Assembly: GCA_033439255.1 (NCBI GenBank) | Contig: CM065884.1 | Location: forward strand, 186,001-250,000 | Source: Hericium rajendrae | Lineage: Eukaryota > Basidiomycota > Agaricomycetes > Russulales > Hericiaceae | Length of the DNA stretch: 64,000 nucleotides | Direction: 5' to 3' | Part shown: piece by piece, positions 19,906 to 30,741 of the stretch | Numbering within the stretch: the stretch's first letter is position 1 | How the letters are laid out: every line of letters starts with the position of its first letter | Program-made: the position numbers and the translations under genes | The notes under the pieces: model-generated | What the model was told of the DNA's origin: nothing | Database searches by the model: none | The model's input: the letters and a program-made list of their open reading frames with translations, nothing else

Positions 19906-20664
19906 CGTTCAAGAGTACGTGAAGGCCTGTTCTTCGCAGTCTATGTAGTCCCTCAACTATCCAAATTCACCCATGATTTTCAGTTACGATTTGGAGTGCC
20001 GCCTTTCTATGCAGAAAGCAGGCTGCAGCAGGCTGCATGGGATTGTGCGCTATGCTCTGTTCTTGTTTGTGCTTTTGACGAGCTTATATTCAAGCAGCTT
20101 TCAAATTCTTCCGCAAAGGCAGCGTTACCAGTCAAAGAGAGTAGCCTCAGACTTGGCCGACCATAACTCATAACAGGAAACATCACAACTCGTTGAAGTC
20201 ATGCACGAAAGCCTACGTACGTTGCAGTCCTGTCCTGCCGATTCGAACTTGCCTACTATCTCGAACTTGTTCAGGTAGGTGTCTTACGCTGTGGGATGCT
20301 CCGCCGTCCGGCTCCTCAGTATCTGCCTCGTAGCTGGCTGTATTATTACTGATTGTGATGCCGGATGAGGTGTTGGGCCGCCTTTCCCAACGTAGCGATG
20401 AAATGCTAGTTTATAACACATCGTAAGGCTTCTTTTCTTTTGTGGTAGCACCAACCATTTCAAACTCTCATTGTTCAAGACAAAGGTCGGGCGGGACTAT
20501 CAAACGTGGTCACGGGATCCGCTTTACCGCACACTTATAAAACGCGATACAGCCAGAATTCGAGCCACTGAAATTGTTCTTTAATCTTCGTTACACACAT
20601 CCAGGTCCAGGTCTCTAGTCGAAATTTCCGTCTGGTATTCCCTTCAAACACGAGACGCGTTACG
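19906..20664. other. Intergenic between the 173-aa gene and the BTB pair
   Basis: No convincing gene. A likely TATA-like sequence (CTTATAAAAC, about 20535) lies about 130 bp upstream of the first BTB start, a reasonable core promoter position. Confidence 0.4.
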
Positions 20665-22010
20665 ATGGTCGACGATACTCGCCTGATCAAGCGCAAGCGG
20701 ACCCCCAGTCCCTCGGCACCGACGTCGGGCTTCGACGTTGACGACATCGAGAGGCCAATTCCCAAACGGCGCAACGTAGACGAAGACGAACAGGCGTCAA
20801 TAGTCGAGGGATCCGACCTTGAAGACGATGAGACCATGCGGCATAATTCCGACGACGAAGTGAAGCCCTCATCCGCGCGGGAACTGTCCGAGGACGAAGG
20901 GAGCTTGGGGCACGCTCGTAAAGACGACTACAAAGGAAGGTCCGCACCCACTCCGCAGCCCGGCTCGCCTATACGCAGGCAATACGATTCCGAAGGCACA
21001 GAGATGGAAGGCCGTTTCGAAGATCTTCCCGAAGTCATAGAGATGCCAGAGCAAGTCCAGCGTGGTTCGGTATGGTTCGAAGACGGCAACATGATTCTGT
21101 GTGCTGGCGTAACGGGGTTTCGGGTGCACACAAGTATCTTGTTGCGACAGTCCGAAGTCCTCAGAGATACATTCTCTGACCATGATAGACTGTGGGATGT
21201 GGACGGCTGCCCAGTCATGCATCTCGAGGATGATCCGCGCGATCTGGCCGTGCTCCTCGAAGTGATGTACGGTTTCAGGTGCGTTATTGTGTATTTCTGC
21301 CTGTATAAGTCTCAGCGATTACCAGATCTCTGCTCCCGGGCCATTCACTCCCTTTTGAGACCGTTTCCGCCTGTCTTCGCTTGGGAAATGACTACCAGGT
21401 TGAAAGCATACGACAAGCTGCGCAGGAAGTCTTTCGATCATGCTATCCATCTACGCTGCAGGAGCTCGACCGGTCAGATCTCGGGTTCTCCTATAGAATC
21501 ACGGGCACCGATACGTTGGACTTCGAGGTGGCGCTTCTGGCGCGCGACCAGGGTCTTGACCACGTCCTCGTCATGGCGCTGTACCGTTGCTGCTCCATCC
21601 CGCCCTGGGAGCTCATGCGCCGGCTTGGACTGGACGGGGGCCCAGGACGACGGACTCTAGAACCTACTATGCCCTATGGCCAGGAAATTCTACAGATGTA
21701 TCTCTGTGGGCGCGCGGAGCTCGTGCGTGTATGTGCGGCATACTCCCTTGGCTTTCTTGATGGAGAGCCTAGGAGGGCATGCAAGAGCTACGACAATTGT
21801 CGCCAAGGATTGAAGGGTCTCCTCGTCAAGGCGCATCGTGCTGGCTTGCTGTTTGATAATGCCTGCGCTCTTAGGTGCCAAGATGATTTCATCGACGAGG
21901 CGACGAATGGGATGGACGTTTGCGTTTCATGTTTCAAAAATTTGAAGACGAGACATCGGGAGGGTAGAGAGAAGGTCTTGGGGATGTTGCATGAGATCTT
22001 CAGAGTCTGA
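20665..22010 (+). CDS. BTB/POZ-domain protein 1, 432 aa
   Basis: Exons 20665-21278 and 21326-22010 join in phase 2 across a 47-bp intron. An acidic, disordered N-terminus with basic KRKR and PKRR clusters (possible nuclear signals) precedes a BTB fold at about residues 130-260: SVWFEDGNMILCAGVTGFRV, HTSILLRQSEVLRDTFSD, CPVMHLEDDPRDLAVLLEVM, then SLPFETVSACLRLGNDYQVE. The C-terminal part has a conserved Cys/Trp pattern (RCCSIPPWELMRRLGL) and a possible zinc site (CALRCQDDFIDEA, CVSCF). BTB domains dimerise and in fungi often link to Cullin-3 ligases or transcription. This is one of the lineage-expanded Agaricomycete BTB genes. It is a tandem paralogue of the next gene, in the same orientation with the same intron position. 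Confidence 0.85.
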
Positions 22011-22272
22011 GGAGTCGTAGATGTGAGCAAGAAGGTAATTGTAAATATTGGCTGGCTCCGCACGGAAATTTAGAATATATAAGTCGTGCGATCCATTCTT
22101 CAAATGCATGAGGCTACTGAACGCGGTCACGAGACCTGCGTCGGCTGCCGTCGTGTACGCGTCTGTCAACTGAAATGTCTTTTCAACGTTTGTCGTCCCA
22201 ACCACATCAGTCCTTACTATCTCAAGTCAAGACTACCACTCACATCTCCAACCTTTCACCGTCCGTGATACA

Positions 22273-23363
22273 ATGAGCTACGACACTCGCGCGAAGAAGC
22301 GCAAGCGGACCCAGAATGCCCCAGAGTCCCCGGCGGGTTCCTCCGGAACAGCAGAGATGCCAGAGCTCAAGCATCATGATTCATTATGGTTTGACGATGG
22401 GAACATTATCTTGCGTGCCGGTGTGACGTTATTCCGGGTGCACAAAGGCATTCTGGCCTGGCAGTCCGATGTTTTGAAAGGGATCGTCTCTGATATTCAA
22501 GTTAATGGATTGGAGACGGTGGATGGCTGCCCAATCGTGGTTCTCCCAGACGAGCCGAGAGATGTGGCTACGCTCCTGGAAGCGATGTACGATCCGAAGT
22601 ACGTCTCTGTGCTTCCCTACTTGCACTTGTCTAAATGCTCCCCAGATCCCTTATAATGGGCGATGTACTCCCATTTGAGACGGTGTCAGCCTACCTGCGC
22701 TTGGGAACCAAATACGGCGTCGAAAACTTACGATACGCCGCACTCAGCATCCTCCGATCATGCTACCCCTCGACGCTGGAAGATCTCGAGAAGATAGACC
22801 GCTTCGACCCCGCGCATAAAATGGTTTGGACGCAAACGCAGGACTACCAAGTAGCGCTCCTGGCGCGCGACCTAGGTCTCGATGACATCCTCGTCGTGGC
22901 GCTCTACCAGTGCTGCTCCATCCAGCCCTGGGAGCTCATGCACCGGCTCGGCCTGGATGAGGGCCCCGGACGACCCTTGCCGAGACCTGACATCCCCTTC
23001 GATCGGGAGACCATGCAGAAGCTCTTCCGCGGCCGCTCGGAGCTCGTGCGCCAGGGTTTCACCCACTCGCTCGGCTTCCTCGATGGCACGCCTAGCAAGA
23101 CATGCGAGAACCACACCCTATCTAGCAACAGGTGTCGCAGAAGGCTAAACGAGCTGAGCTTCATTGCGCATCGTGTTGGCTTGTTGGTGGACAATGCCTG
23201 TGCGCTTGATTGCCAAGACGATTTCATTGACGAGGCCACCAAGGAGAAGAACATCTGCGAGCCATGTTTGAACGATTTGAAGAAGCGGCATCAGGAGGGC
23301 CGAAGGAAGGTCTGGGGGAACTTGTATATGATTTTCAGAGTCCCGGAGGAGTTGCAAGATTGA
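22273..23363 (+). CDS. BTB/POZ-domain protein 2, 347 aa (tandem paralogue)
   Basis: Exons 22273-22598 and 22646-23363, intron 47 bp, at the same place in the protein as in the upstream gene. It starts MSYDTRAKKRKRTQNAPESP and lacks most of the long acidic N-terminus of its neighbour. The BTB fold (about residues 35-150) reads SLWFDDGNIILRAGVTLFRV, HKGILAWQSDVLKG, CPIVVLPDEPRDVATLLEAM, LPFETVSAYLRLGTKYGVEN. The C-terminal module matches the neighbour closely (QCCSIQPWELMHRLGLDEGP; CALDCQDDFIDEA; CEPCLNDLKKRH). Only 262 bp separate the two genes, so tandem duplication is clear. It ends VPEELQD with TGA. Confidence 0.85.
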
Positions 23364-23464
23364 GTAGAGGTTTCGGGGAAGCCGAAGTTAGGTAAATATC
23401 AGCTGGCATCGTACGAAATATATGTGCTACATATCTGAACAGAATGTCCGGTTACATATCAGCG

Positions 23465-23609
23465 GTCTTTAGACTTTGAGGTGCCATTTTCACCCTTGTC
23501 GACCTCGTCGGCGCCGGCGCCATCTTTCCCGACTGCGCGCGAGACTTGGACCGAACGTTGTCCATAACCAATTCAGCAATCTCCACCTCTTACTGGCTCC
23601 GCGCAGGCC
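23465..23609 (-). pseudogene. Detached 3' tail of a FunK1 gene
   Basis: On - the sequence parallels the C-terminus of the FunK1 pseudogene at 27889-30741: VMDNVRSKSRAQSGKMAPAP here against VAADNVRSRTRAQAGKTAPA there, followed by TRSTRVK in both. The similarity runs from GGCCTGCGCGG past the stop codon into the 3'UTR. There is no kinase domain with it. It marks the outer end of the inverted duplication arm. Confidence 0.7.
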
Positions 23610-24250
23610 ATTAATCATGCCTCCCTGCACACAGAGTGTTCTTTGTGCTCAGACGCATACAGTCATGGGATTAATGAGGCATACTATTTACATTCATATC
23701 GTGGTTCACTAGTGAGATACGTTCCTCCAAATCGTCCTCAAGATCCCAAGAAATCCCAAGAAATCCCTAGAAACATCCTCCAATCACGACATCCACTCCA
23801 CCGATTAGCCTCGTGCCCGCAGCTGTCTCGCCTTCGTCCCCGCCGGCGGGACATAGGGCTCCTTCTTCCTTTGCTCCATTTCTTGCTTCTTCACCTCATG
23901 GGCCTTCGTGTTCGGCGAAGGGAACTCCTCTTCGCTAGAGTATGTATCAGCCCTTTTGTATCGAAGGACTCGATTAGAGGAGACAGGCGGGCGAGGGCCC
24001 CTGGACGAAGGCGGTTTCGCCTTGGCCTTAGGGTCTTCCAGCATCTGCGCGAGCTGCTCCATGCTGTCGGAGCCCTCCGAAGAGGAGCCGTCCGTGGGAT
24101 CGATGGCACCTTCAGGCTTGAAGTCGACATCCTCCTGCTCGGCATCGATGCGCTCGTCTGCACTGCGCTCGTCTGCTACGCTCCATCAGCATCATCTTCT
24201 ACAGGGAAAAAAAAAAACTGCACACCTTCGACCCCATCTTCTCCGTTTTC

Positions 24251-26291
24251 TTACTGGACGATGCCAAGCCTCGCCTCGACCGACAACGCCTCCATAGTCT
24301 CGTCGCTCTGCTTCATGTCAGCATCCTCTTCCCGCTCTTCTACTACAACCTCCTCGTGGACAGCAAGCAGCTTCTTGCCCTTTGATTTCGACACCGCACG
24401 TGTCTCCTGGGGCTGAACACTGACGGAACGCGAGCGGGCTCGCATGTTGCGGTACGGCGCAGGCGCATCGGTAGGCACGGCGGCCTTCTTCGCCTGCCGC
24501 TTGGGCTTGGGCTTGGGTTTCTCTGGCGTCCGCTGGATGACGACTTCCACCTCTTGATGCTCATGTCGCCGCTGTGTAGGGTTGACCAGCGTCATTTGCG
24601 AGCTGGCGGGGCCCTGAGTTGGCAGAGCCTGGCCCTTCTTGTGCACGGCGCGGGGGCGCGGTCGGGGTTTCTGCGAGGCAGCAGCTTGTGTAGAAAGTCC
24701 CGCTTCATCCTCAGCAGAGGCGTACTGGCTAATGTCAGAGTCAATATAGACATCTCATGTCTGATAAGTAGTTGAGACGACGTACTTGTCTTGGACGGCT
24801 GGCACTTCTTCATAGTATTCGGACCCCACCCGCTTTTGCGTAGCTTTCTTGCCTTTCGCCTGTCGACGGTACGTGAATAAAACATCCCGCGGATGTCCAG
24901 CGGAAGACTCACTGTCTTCTGCTTCTTTGCAGGTGAGCCATCTTGGCTGCGACCACTCTGATCGCCCGAGGACCTGCGCCGCTTCTGTCCAGCCTTCCCA
25001 GTCTGAGTCTGGGTCTGCTCAGGCGTCGGCGGCACCTCCCATTCGATCGAAGCCGCATATTCCGGCGATCCGCGGGCTGTATCCTCACCTGGCTCTGCTT
25101 CCTCCTCCTCCTCCTCCTCCTCCTCTTCTTCCATACGTACAGCCACGGCCTTCTGTTTACCCTTGCCCTTTGATTTTGAGACTTCAATGAGTTCATCCTC
25201 CTCATCTTCGGTTGCAGAACGGTCGTCCTCACGCGGCCACATCTCAAGCTCGACCTCTTCCTCCTCTATCTCTTCTTCTATCTCTTCTTCTATCTCTTCC
25301 TCTTCGCCATCCTGGACCACCGGCTTCGCGCGCCGCTGCAGCACGTACTGTCCGCGCCCATGTTCCTCCGGCGGGTTTCTCTTAACGTAGTCATCAATGA
25401 TCGGGTCTAGGCGCTCCTGGTTCTTCTTGTAGCGCTCGCGCCAGGACGTCCAGGGGTGGCGTTCTGCCCATTCGAGCTGGCCGAATTTCTGCCACTGCGA
25501 AAGCCGGTAAGAAATGATGCATGTGTGCCATAGAGAGAGAAACGGAGCGTACGCGATTCACGAGCTCCTCGTATATTTTATTCCCCATCCGGCCGCCGTT
25601 CTCCTTGTATGGAATCTTCTGTGCGATGTACTGACACAAATGGTCGTCGTCCTCGCGCGTGAACGGCATGACCCTATGGCCAATCTCAATTCACCACTCA
25701 TTGTTAAAAGAGAAAAGATACTCACGGCCTGCGGCGCATCACGCCTTTCTCCTTGTCGCCTTTGACACGGCCGCCCATCCCCCGCACATGCAGATTCGGG
25801 AAGACCATCTTCCCGCGCTCGATGCAGCGCTCGACCCAGCGGGACTCGCAGACCCACTTGTTCTTCTCCAGGTCCCATTTATACTTGAGCCTGTCGAAAT
25901 GTGCCGGCTTCGTGACGAGGATGATGTCCGCCCGGGACTCGGATTTCGTGATCTTGCCGCCGTGTTGCTAGAGGGTGATAGATTCAGAGAGGCGTATGAT
26001 TAGCCCAATTGATCCAGTGTACTGCGAATAGGTAACCCACGATAATTTTTACAGTCAAGACCTCAGTACGGTCATCGGAGACATCGTAAAGATGAAACCG
26101 CATGGGTCTCCCATCCTTCGTAAAGAGCTCTGGGGTTTCCTATGTCAAATTGTCATATCAGCATTGTAAAAATACGCCTTCTCTTCGACGATCAAGAAGG
26201 CGAGACGGTGGGAACGACGTACATCGCCCTCAGATTCCGACTCCACACTCCGGTCAGAGCTTGGGCTCCGCGGGGGCACTGACTTCACCAT
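24251..26291 (-). pseudogene. RAP1-like protein, inverted copy with premature stop
   Basis: Starts MVKSVPPRSPSSDRSVESES and keeps the exon order of the intact copy at 35932-38446: BRCT-like region (HGGKITKSESRADIILV, then WVCESRWVERCIERGKMVFP), Rap1-type Myb region (MPFTREDDDHLCQYIAQKIP, then HPWTSWRERYKKNQERLD), a Glu-rich tract and the C-terminal basic region. In the frame ...EARLGIVQ the next codon is TAA (24251-24253) where the + copy has GAA, removing about 150 residues that are otherwise still readable down to 23805. In the BRCT helix CESRW replaces RMSGW of the other copy. A truncated protein could still be made, so loss of function is likely but not proven. Confidence 0.75.
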
Positions 26292-26954
26292 GCTATTCAC
26301 AGTACCAATATACTTACTTCAGAATTCAATGCCGAGAGAAAATGGCCGAATACACTGGGATATCGTGGTCGTGGTTGAAGATGAAGAGCGCGCTGGCAAC
26401 GGGCGTCAGAAGTGAGCATACTTGGCAGCAACAATAGGGTACCCACGCCACATTAAACCAACCCAACCCAATAAGCCAACCCAACCCAACCCAGGCTTCG
26501 GTCGGAGATTGGGTTGGATCAACCTTCGAAAAAAGCCTAACTCTAATTTACCTTACTCAACCCAAATAACTGTGTTGTACACTGCTTCGGTTGTACATTC
26601 AAGGATTTCCCTACCTTCACAAGTCTCGTTCATCTCGATTTCATACAAATCGAAAATCTAGAATTCTAAGATGACTGGATTTAGGTGCATGAATCTAGCA
26701 GCTAGCGTCACGGCCATTTGACGACTGTTTTTAAACTCGCTACGACAAAAATAGCCAGGAAGCAATATCATTATAGACAACACTAGTACGATGATGCGAG
26801 GGTATGGTTGTGAACGGAGCACGATTGCTACATGGATACGATGCGGACATAAAATAATGAAAGCAGAGGGTGTGTGAGAGCGATAGCAAGTAGAACGAAT
26901 GGTGCATAAAAAAGAAAGAGTGCCCAACATAGAATACCACGGTCATCGTACAGG
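26292..26954. other. Spacer inside the inverted arm, with TTGGG-type repeats
   Basis: Equivalent of 35310-35931. Contains runs of CCAACCCAACCCAA (about 26455-26505), i.e. TTGGG on the RAP1 coding strand, upstream of the RAP1 copy. No gene. Confidence 0.6.
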
Positions 26955-27843
26955 TCACGAAGAGAGCCTCGGCACTTTCGCCTCGATGTCTGTAAGCTGC
27001 TGATTCCGCTTATCAGAAATATCCTTCTGTCGCCGCAAAAGCAGTATATGAGAATAAGCATGTCACAGTGAAGAAATGGGACATACTTCGCCTGCGTCTC
27101 AAGCTCCTGAATTCGTTCCTTATAGCCCTGCTTGATCTGCTTGTCCCGCTCCTCCGCGGCGCGCAGACGTGACTCGTATTCCTTGACGCGCGCCTCCTAC
27201 TTCGTGTCCGTAGTGACCGTCTTCTGGTTCATCGCAGCCACCTTCTCTTCCGCGCGGCGAGCTGGTTCTGTGCGTTCGTGAGCCGGCGCTCGGCGTTGTT
27301 CGCACGGGCGTGCAGCGCCTTGACTTCGTTCGAGTCGCCTGGGCCTGGACGCTTCAGGCTGAGTAACTGTGACGAGGACTCTGAGTTCATCGCATGCGAT
27401 CCAGTATCAGCAAAAATTGCAGCAGCATATGCGCGCGATAGACCATCACCTTCGCAGCTTCCAGCTCTTCATCCTTGATCGTGAGCCTCCGCTTCCACGT
27501 CGTCTTCGCATCGGCATAAGTCTTCACGCTCGCCTCGAACTGCCGCCAGCGGTTGTGGAGCTGCTTCTTCATGTCGTAGCGCTCTGCGAAGCGGCTCTCG
27601 GCCTCTTTCACGCCTTTCTCGGAATCGAGCTGAATCTGGCTGAACGACTTCAGCCGCGAGATGAGGTTGTCGTGGAAGACACTGAAGTTCGTGAACGGCT
27701 TCGCCTCAGTTGGCCTGCTCTTTTTCTGTAAACAAAAGGGACATAAGCTTAAAGGCCGCAAGGAGACGCAGCAACGTACCGGAGTCTTATCGACACCGAG
27801 GATCTTGTCCATGTACTGGTAAATCGTCAACAACAGCGTGTTC
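26955..27843 (-). pseudogene. Truncated 3' end of the CM1 coiled-coil gene
   Basis: Copy of the last three exons of the gene at 31893-35309, beginning in NTLLLTIYQYMDKILGVDKT and ending in EAKVPRLSS with TGA (26955-26957). Compared with the intact gene it has in-frame deletions (the LGDM and RQIDKF segments are shortened), a 1-nt deletion near 27255 and a TGG-to-TAG nonsense codon in TDTK-W-EARVK (about 27200). There is no start or CM1 motif. It is a dead fragment produced by the duplication breakpoint. Confidence 0.85.
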
Positions 27844-27888
27844 GAGAATTGAATTATAAGGATATACATTTACACGTCAACGGCCTTT

Positions 27889-30741
27889 TTACGACTTTAA
27901 GGTACCATTCTTCACCCTCGTCGACCTCCTCGTCGGCGCCGGCGCCGTCTTTCCCGCCTGCGCACGAGTCCTGGACCGAACGTTGTCCGCAGCAACTGGC
28001 TCATCATTTCCGCCTTGCTTGCCCCGCGCAGGCCCCGCTATCCTTTGCCTCTTCCTCGCTGCATTCGGTTTCATAGGGCTAGCTGCCGTCGTTTCGTCTA
28101 CGGGAGTTTCGACCCCGTCTTCTGGTCGGCCGCGCTTGGCACTGGGGGTCGTGTTCGCGGGCGCTGAAGTGGTCGTCTTCTGGACAATATACGGCTTCGA
28201 CGTATCCAAAGCGCAGTCTTCCCTGTTCCGCTGCTCCGACACGGCCGCGGACATCTTCCCATACTGCGATTGCTTAGTCTCCCATCCGCGGATATGGGAC
28301 GACTGCTCAGCGGCATGCAGGTACTTCATGAACGTCTGGTACAGGCCCTCAAATTTCCTGTTCATGTACGCGTGGTGCAGCTCTCCGTGCAGCTACGTGA
28401 GCAGCTTCTCCAACGGCTTGAAGTAGGGCGTGAGCAAATCGAGGATGTCGGTGGTGAATGCGCCCATGTCCGTCAAGAGGCATTTCTTCTGGTTTGCGCT
28501 GGCGAAGAGAGACTTGTCCTTGAAGGTTGCAGCAATAGTTCTCTGGGCGCGGAAGACATTCTCCGCCGCACTCGCACTCAGGCCATCCGTCTTGAAGTTA
28601 AGGATGATCCCCGGTCCCTCGTGGGCCACGCAGATCCAGCAAAGGACCCAGAAGAATGACTCCAGGTCGTGGACTGCGTGATATGGCATCCCGCCCCGCT
28701 CTATACGCTCGTCGGGCTCGTCGGGCTTGTATGAGATGGTGCCTCTTAGACCAGCAGGGCCGCGCTTGGCAGTCTCAGAAAAGTATGGTTTACCCCTGAG
28801 GAGTTCGTAGCTCATGAACCCTTTATGTCCCTAGACGCACAATTCATATATAGACAGGGGAGGGGATAAGAGAACGAAACTTACTAGACGCTCGCCGTCA
28901 TCAATAAGTGTATTATGGTCTCGCAAATTGATGGCGTTCTCGAGGCCAACGAGGATGCCCCGGTTAGGTGATGGCAGCCCAGTTATCAAGATGTGATTTG
29001 TACCTATGTCGCGATGCAAAATTCCTTTCTTATAAAGATTTTGATGACCTGGAAGGAAAGTGAGGACTCGGAAGGTACGCAAAGAGAAGGTAACTGACCT
29101 TGAATGGCGTCATGCAGGGCACCGAGCAGCTCCTGCAACGAACAAAACTCGTGGAGGGGATGGCCATAGCTGGCCATGACCAGTCGCGTATGGACTCGAT
29201 TGATCAGAGCGTGTTGGGCGATTTGCCATCCAGTGAGAGCAGCGAATTTATCCTGAGCCCACGACACAGAGGGCGCACCACCGTCCGGCTGCTGCTCCGA
29301 ACGGGGGGCTTGTGCCTGGTCCGTTCGCAGGTCCAATGGATTCCCCTGTGCTTTCACGTTCTTCCGCACCAGCCTGAACGTACAGTCGGTGCGATCGCCA
29401 ATCCGGACCTTTCCATGAGAATAGAGAAGAGCCATGCCGCTGCAGACGCCAACATGCGCGTAGAATACACCCTCTGGGATTCGGCGCTCGTCTCGCCAGA
29501 AGTCCTTGACGACGTATACCTGCAACAGCCCGAGTCAGTCTTAAATGCCTACGGCACAAAACGAACGCGCGCACCTTGCGCAGCGCTTTTGGGAGCCTCA
29601 TGTCCGCCATCTTCCACGCCTTCCACATGCGCGCTGCTCTGCCTTCAAGTACTTGCTTGCGAAGCACGCCGACGGCACGGAATATGACGAAGTCCTCTTC
29701 TGCAGGCGGCGCATGAGATCGAGCCGTAGCGTCTTGAGGATGCACTGCAGGTGCGACTGTGGGGTTTGGAATCGACATGACCCACATCCTTTCGTACGCA
29801 CCGTTAGGGCAGAGAATGTTGCCCCCCACGGTCTCGTACGAAGGGATCCCAAGGCGGCGTTTGATGTCGCCATCCTCAACCTCTTCAGCGTAGACTTTCA
29901 TGGTTGGATCCCAGCCAAGCTCCTCCGGCTTCAGCATGAGGAAGCTCACGATGACAATAATGAATTTCAATGGTTTCTGGAGCAAATAGATCGGCATGAC
30001 GTCAGAAAACAGAGTATTTAGGGCGAGAATAAACACTGACTTCATGGACGTTGAAAACTTCGGAAGCCAAGGCGCCCGAGCGATCAATTTGCCAAACTGT
30101 GAGGTTATACATCGAGAAAACCATCCCGTACATGAAACGCCGGTCGGGTTGTTCCAGGAATGCTTGGCGGACATAGCCCAAGAGCTGGAAGACAGCGGGG
30201 TAAAAGTCACTCTTCTTCTTGACTTGGATCAGGGTGTGCAGCCCCCGCCAGACGTTCCCGCCGTTGACGAATGCCGCGATGTCGGGTCGTGTGTCGACCA
30301 TAAGCTCATCATACGGGGTCTGCGCGTGCGCGTCTTGCCAAGTGATGGCGAATGTGCAGTCTTCGGGCTCGGAAAGGGTGGTGATCATATTGAGCAGTGT
30401 CGTCAGCGGGCGGTACAGCTGATTCTCCGAGGTAGGGTTCGTCGGCAGGTCCTTCCACTTCCCGCGGCCTTTGTTCTGGCTGGGACTGTACGCTTTTTCT
30501 TCACAAGGGCGTCATAGATTCGCTGGGCGGCGTTGACGACCTTGGCGTTGGAACCGAAGTGCTTCCCGATGAGGTCGGATGTGTCCCCGTACGTGCAATA
30601 TCGCATTTCAGCGTCCACCGCACCCATGGCGTCGGAGAAGGTGGGACGATAGTCCCTGCTGGAAATGGGGGAATCAGTGTCGAACTTGCAGCACGGAATG
30701 GCAACGGCTTACCGGTCTTGGATAGATGTTTGCTCGGCCAT
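27889..30741 (-). pseudogene. FunK1-type kinase pseudogene, near full length
   Basis: Starts MAEQTSIQDR and follows the FunK1 order: DTSDLIGKHFGSNAKVVNAA, RGLHTLIQVKKKSDFYPAVF, DRRFMYGMVFSMYNLTVWQI, LKPEELGWDPTMKVY, VKDFWRDERRIPEGVFYAHV, LVMASYGHPLHEF, LYKKGILHRDIGTNHILI, YHAVHDLESFFWVLCWICVA, then a basic tail with TRRSTRVKNGTLKS. Damage: a 1-nt loss in the AAAAAG run near 30495 shifts the frame before YSPSQNKGRGKW, and TGG became TAG in KLLT-W-LHGEL (about 28395). The kinase site is also altered: the Asn of HRDxxxxN is His, and the DLD metal-binding Asp is Gly (VGLENAI). It is transcribed away from the CM1 gene, head to head. Confidence 0.85.

Larger units (their letters stand above)
23620..27843 (-). 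repeat. Inverted duplication arm (derived copy of 34397-38623)
   Basis: This 4.22-kb block is the reverse complement of 34397-38623 with scattered substitutions and small indels. It covers the last third of the CM1 gene, the intergenic spacer and the whole RAP1-like gene with introns and 3' flank. Similarity begins at GAACACGCT (27843 here, 34397 there) and fades after GTGTGCA.GGAGG (23620 here, 38623 there). Introns are retained, so it was copied through DNA, not RNA. Confidence 0.85.
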
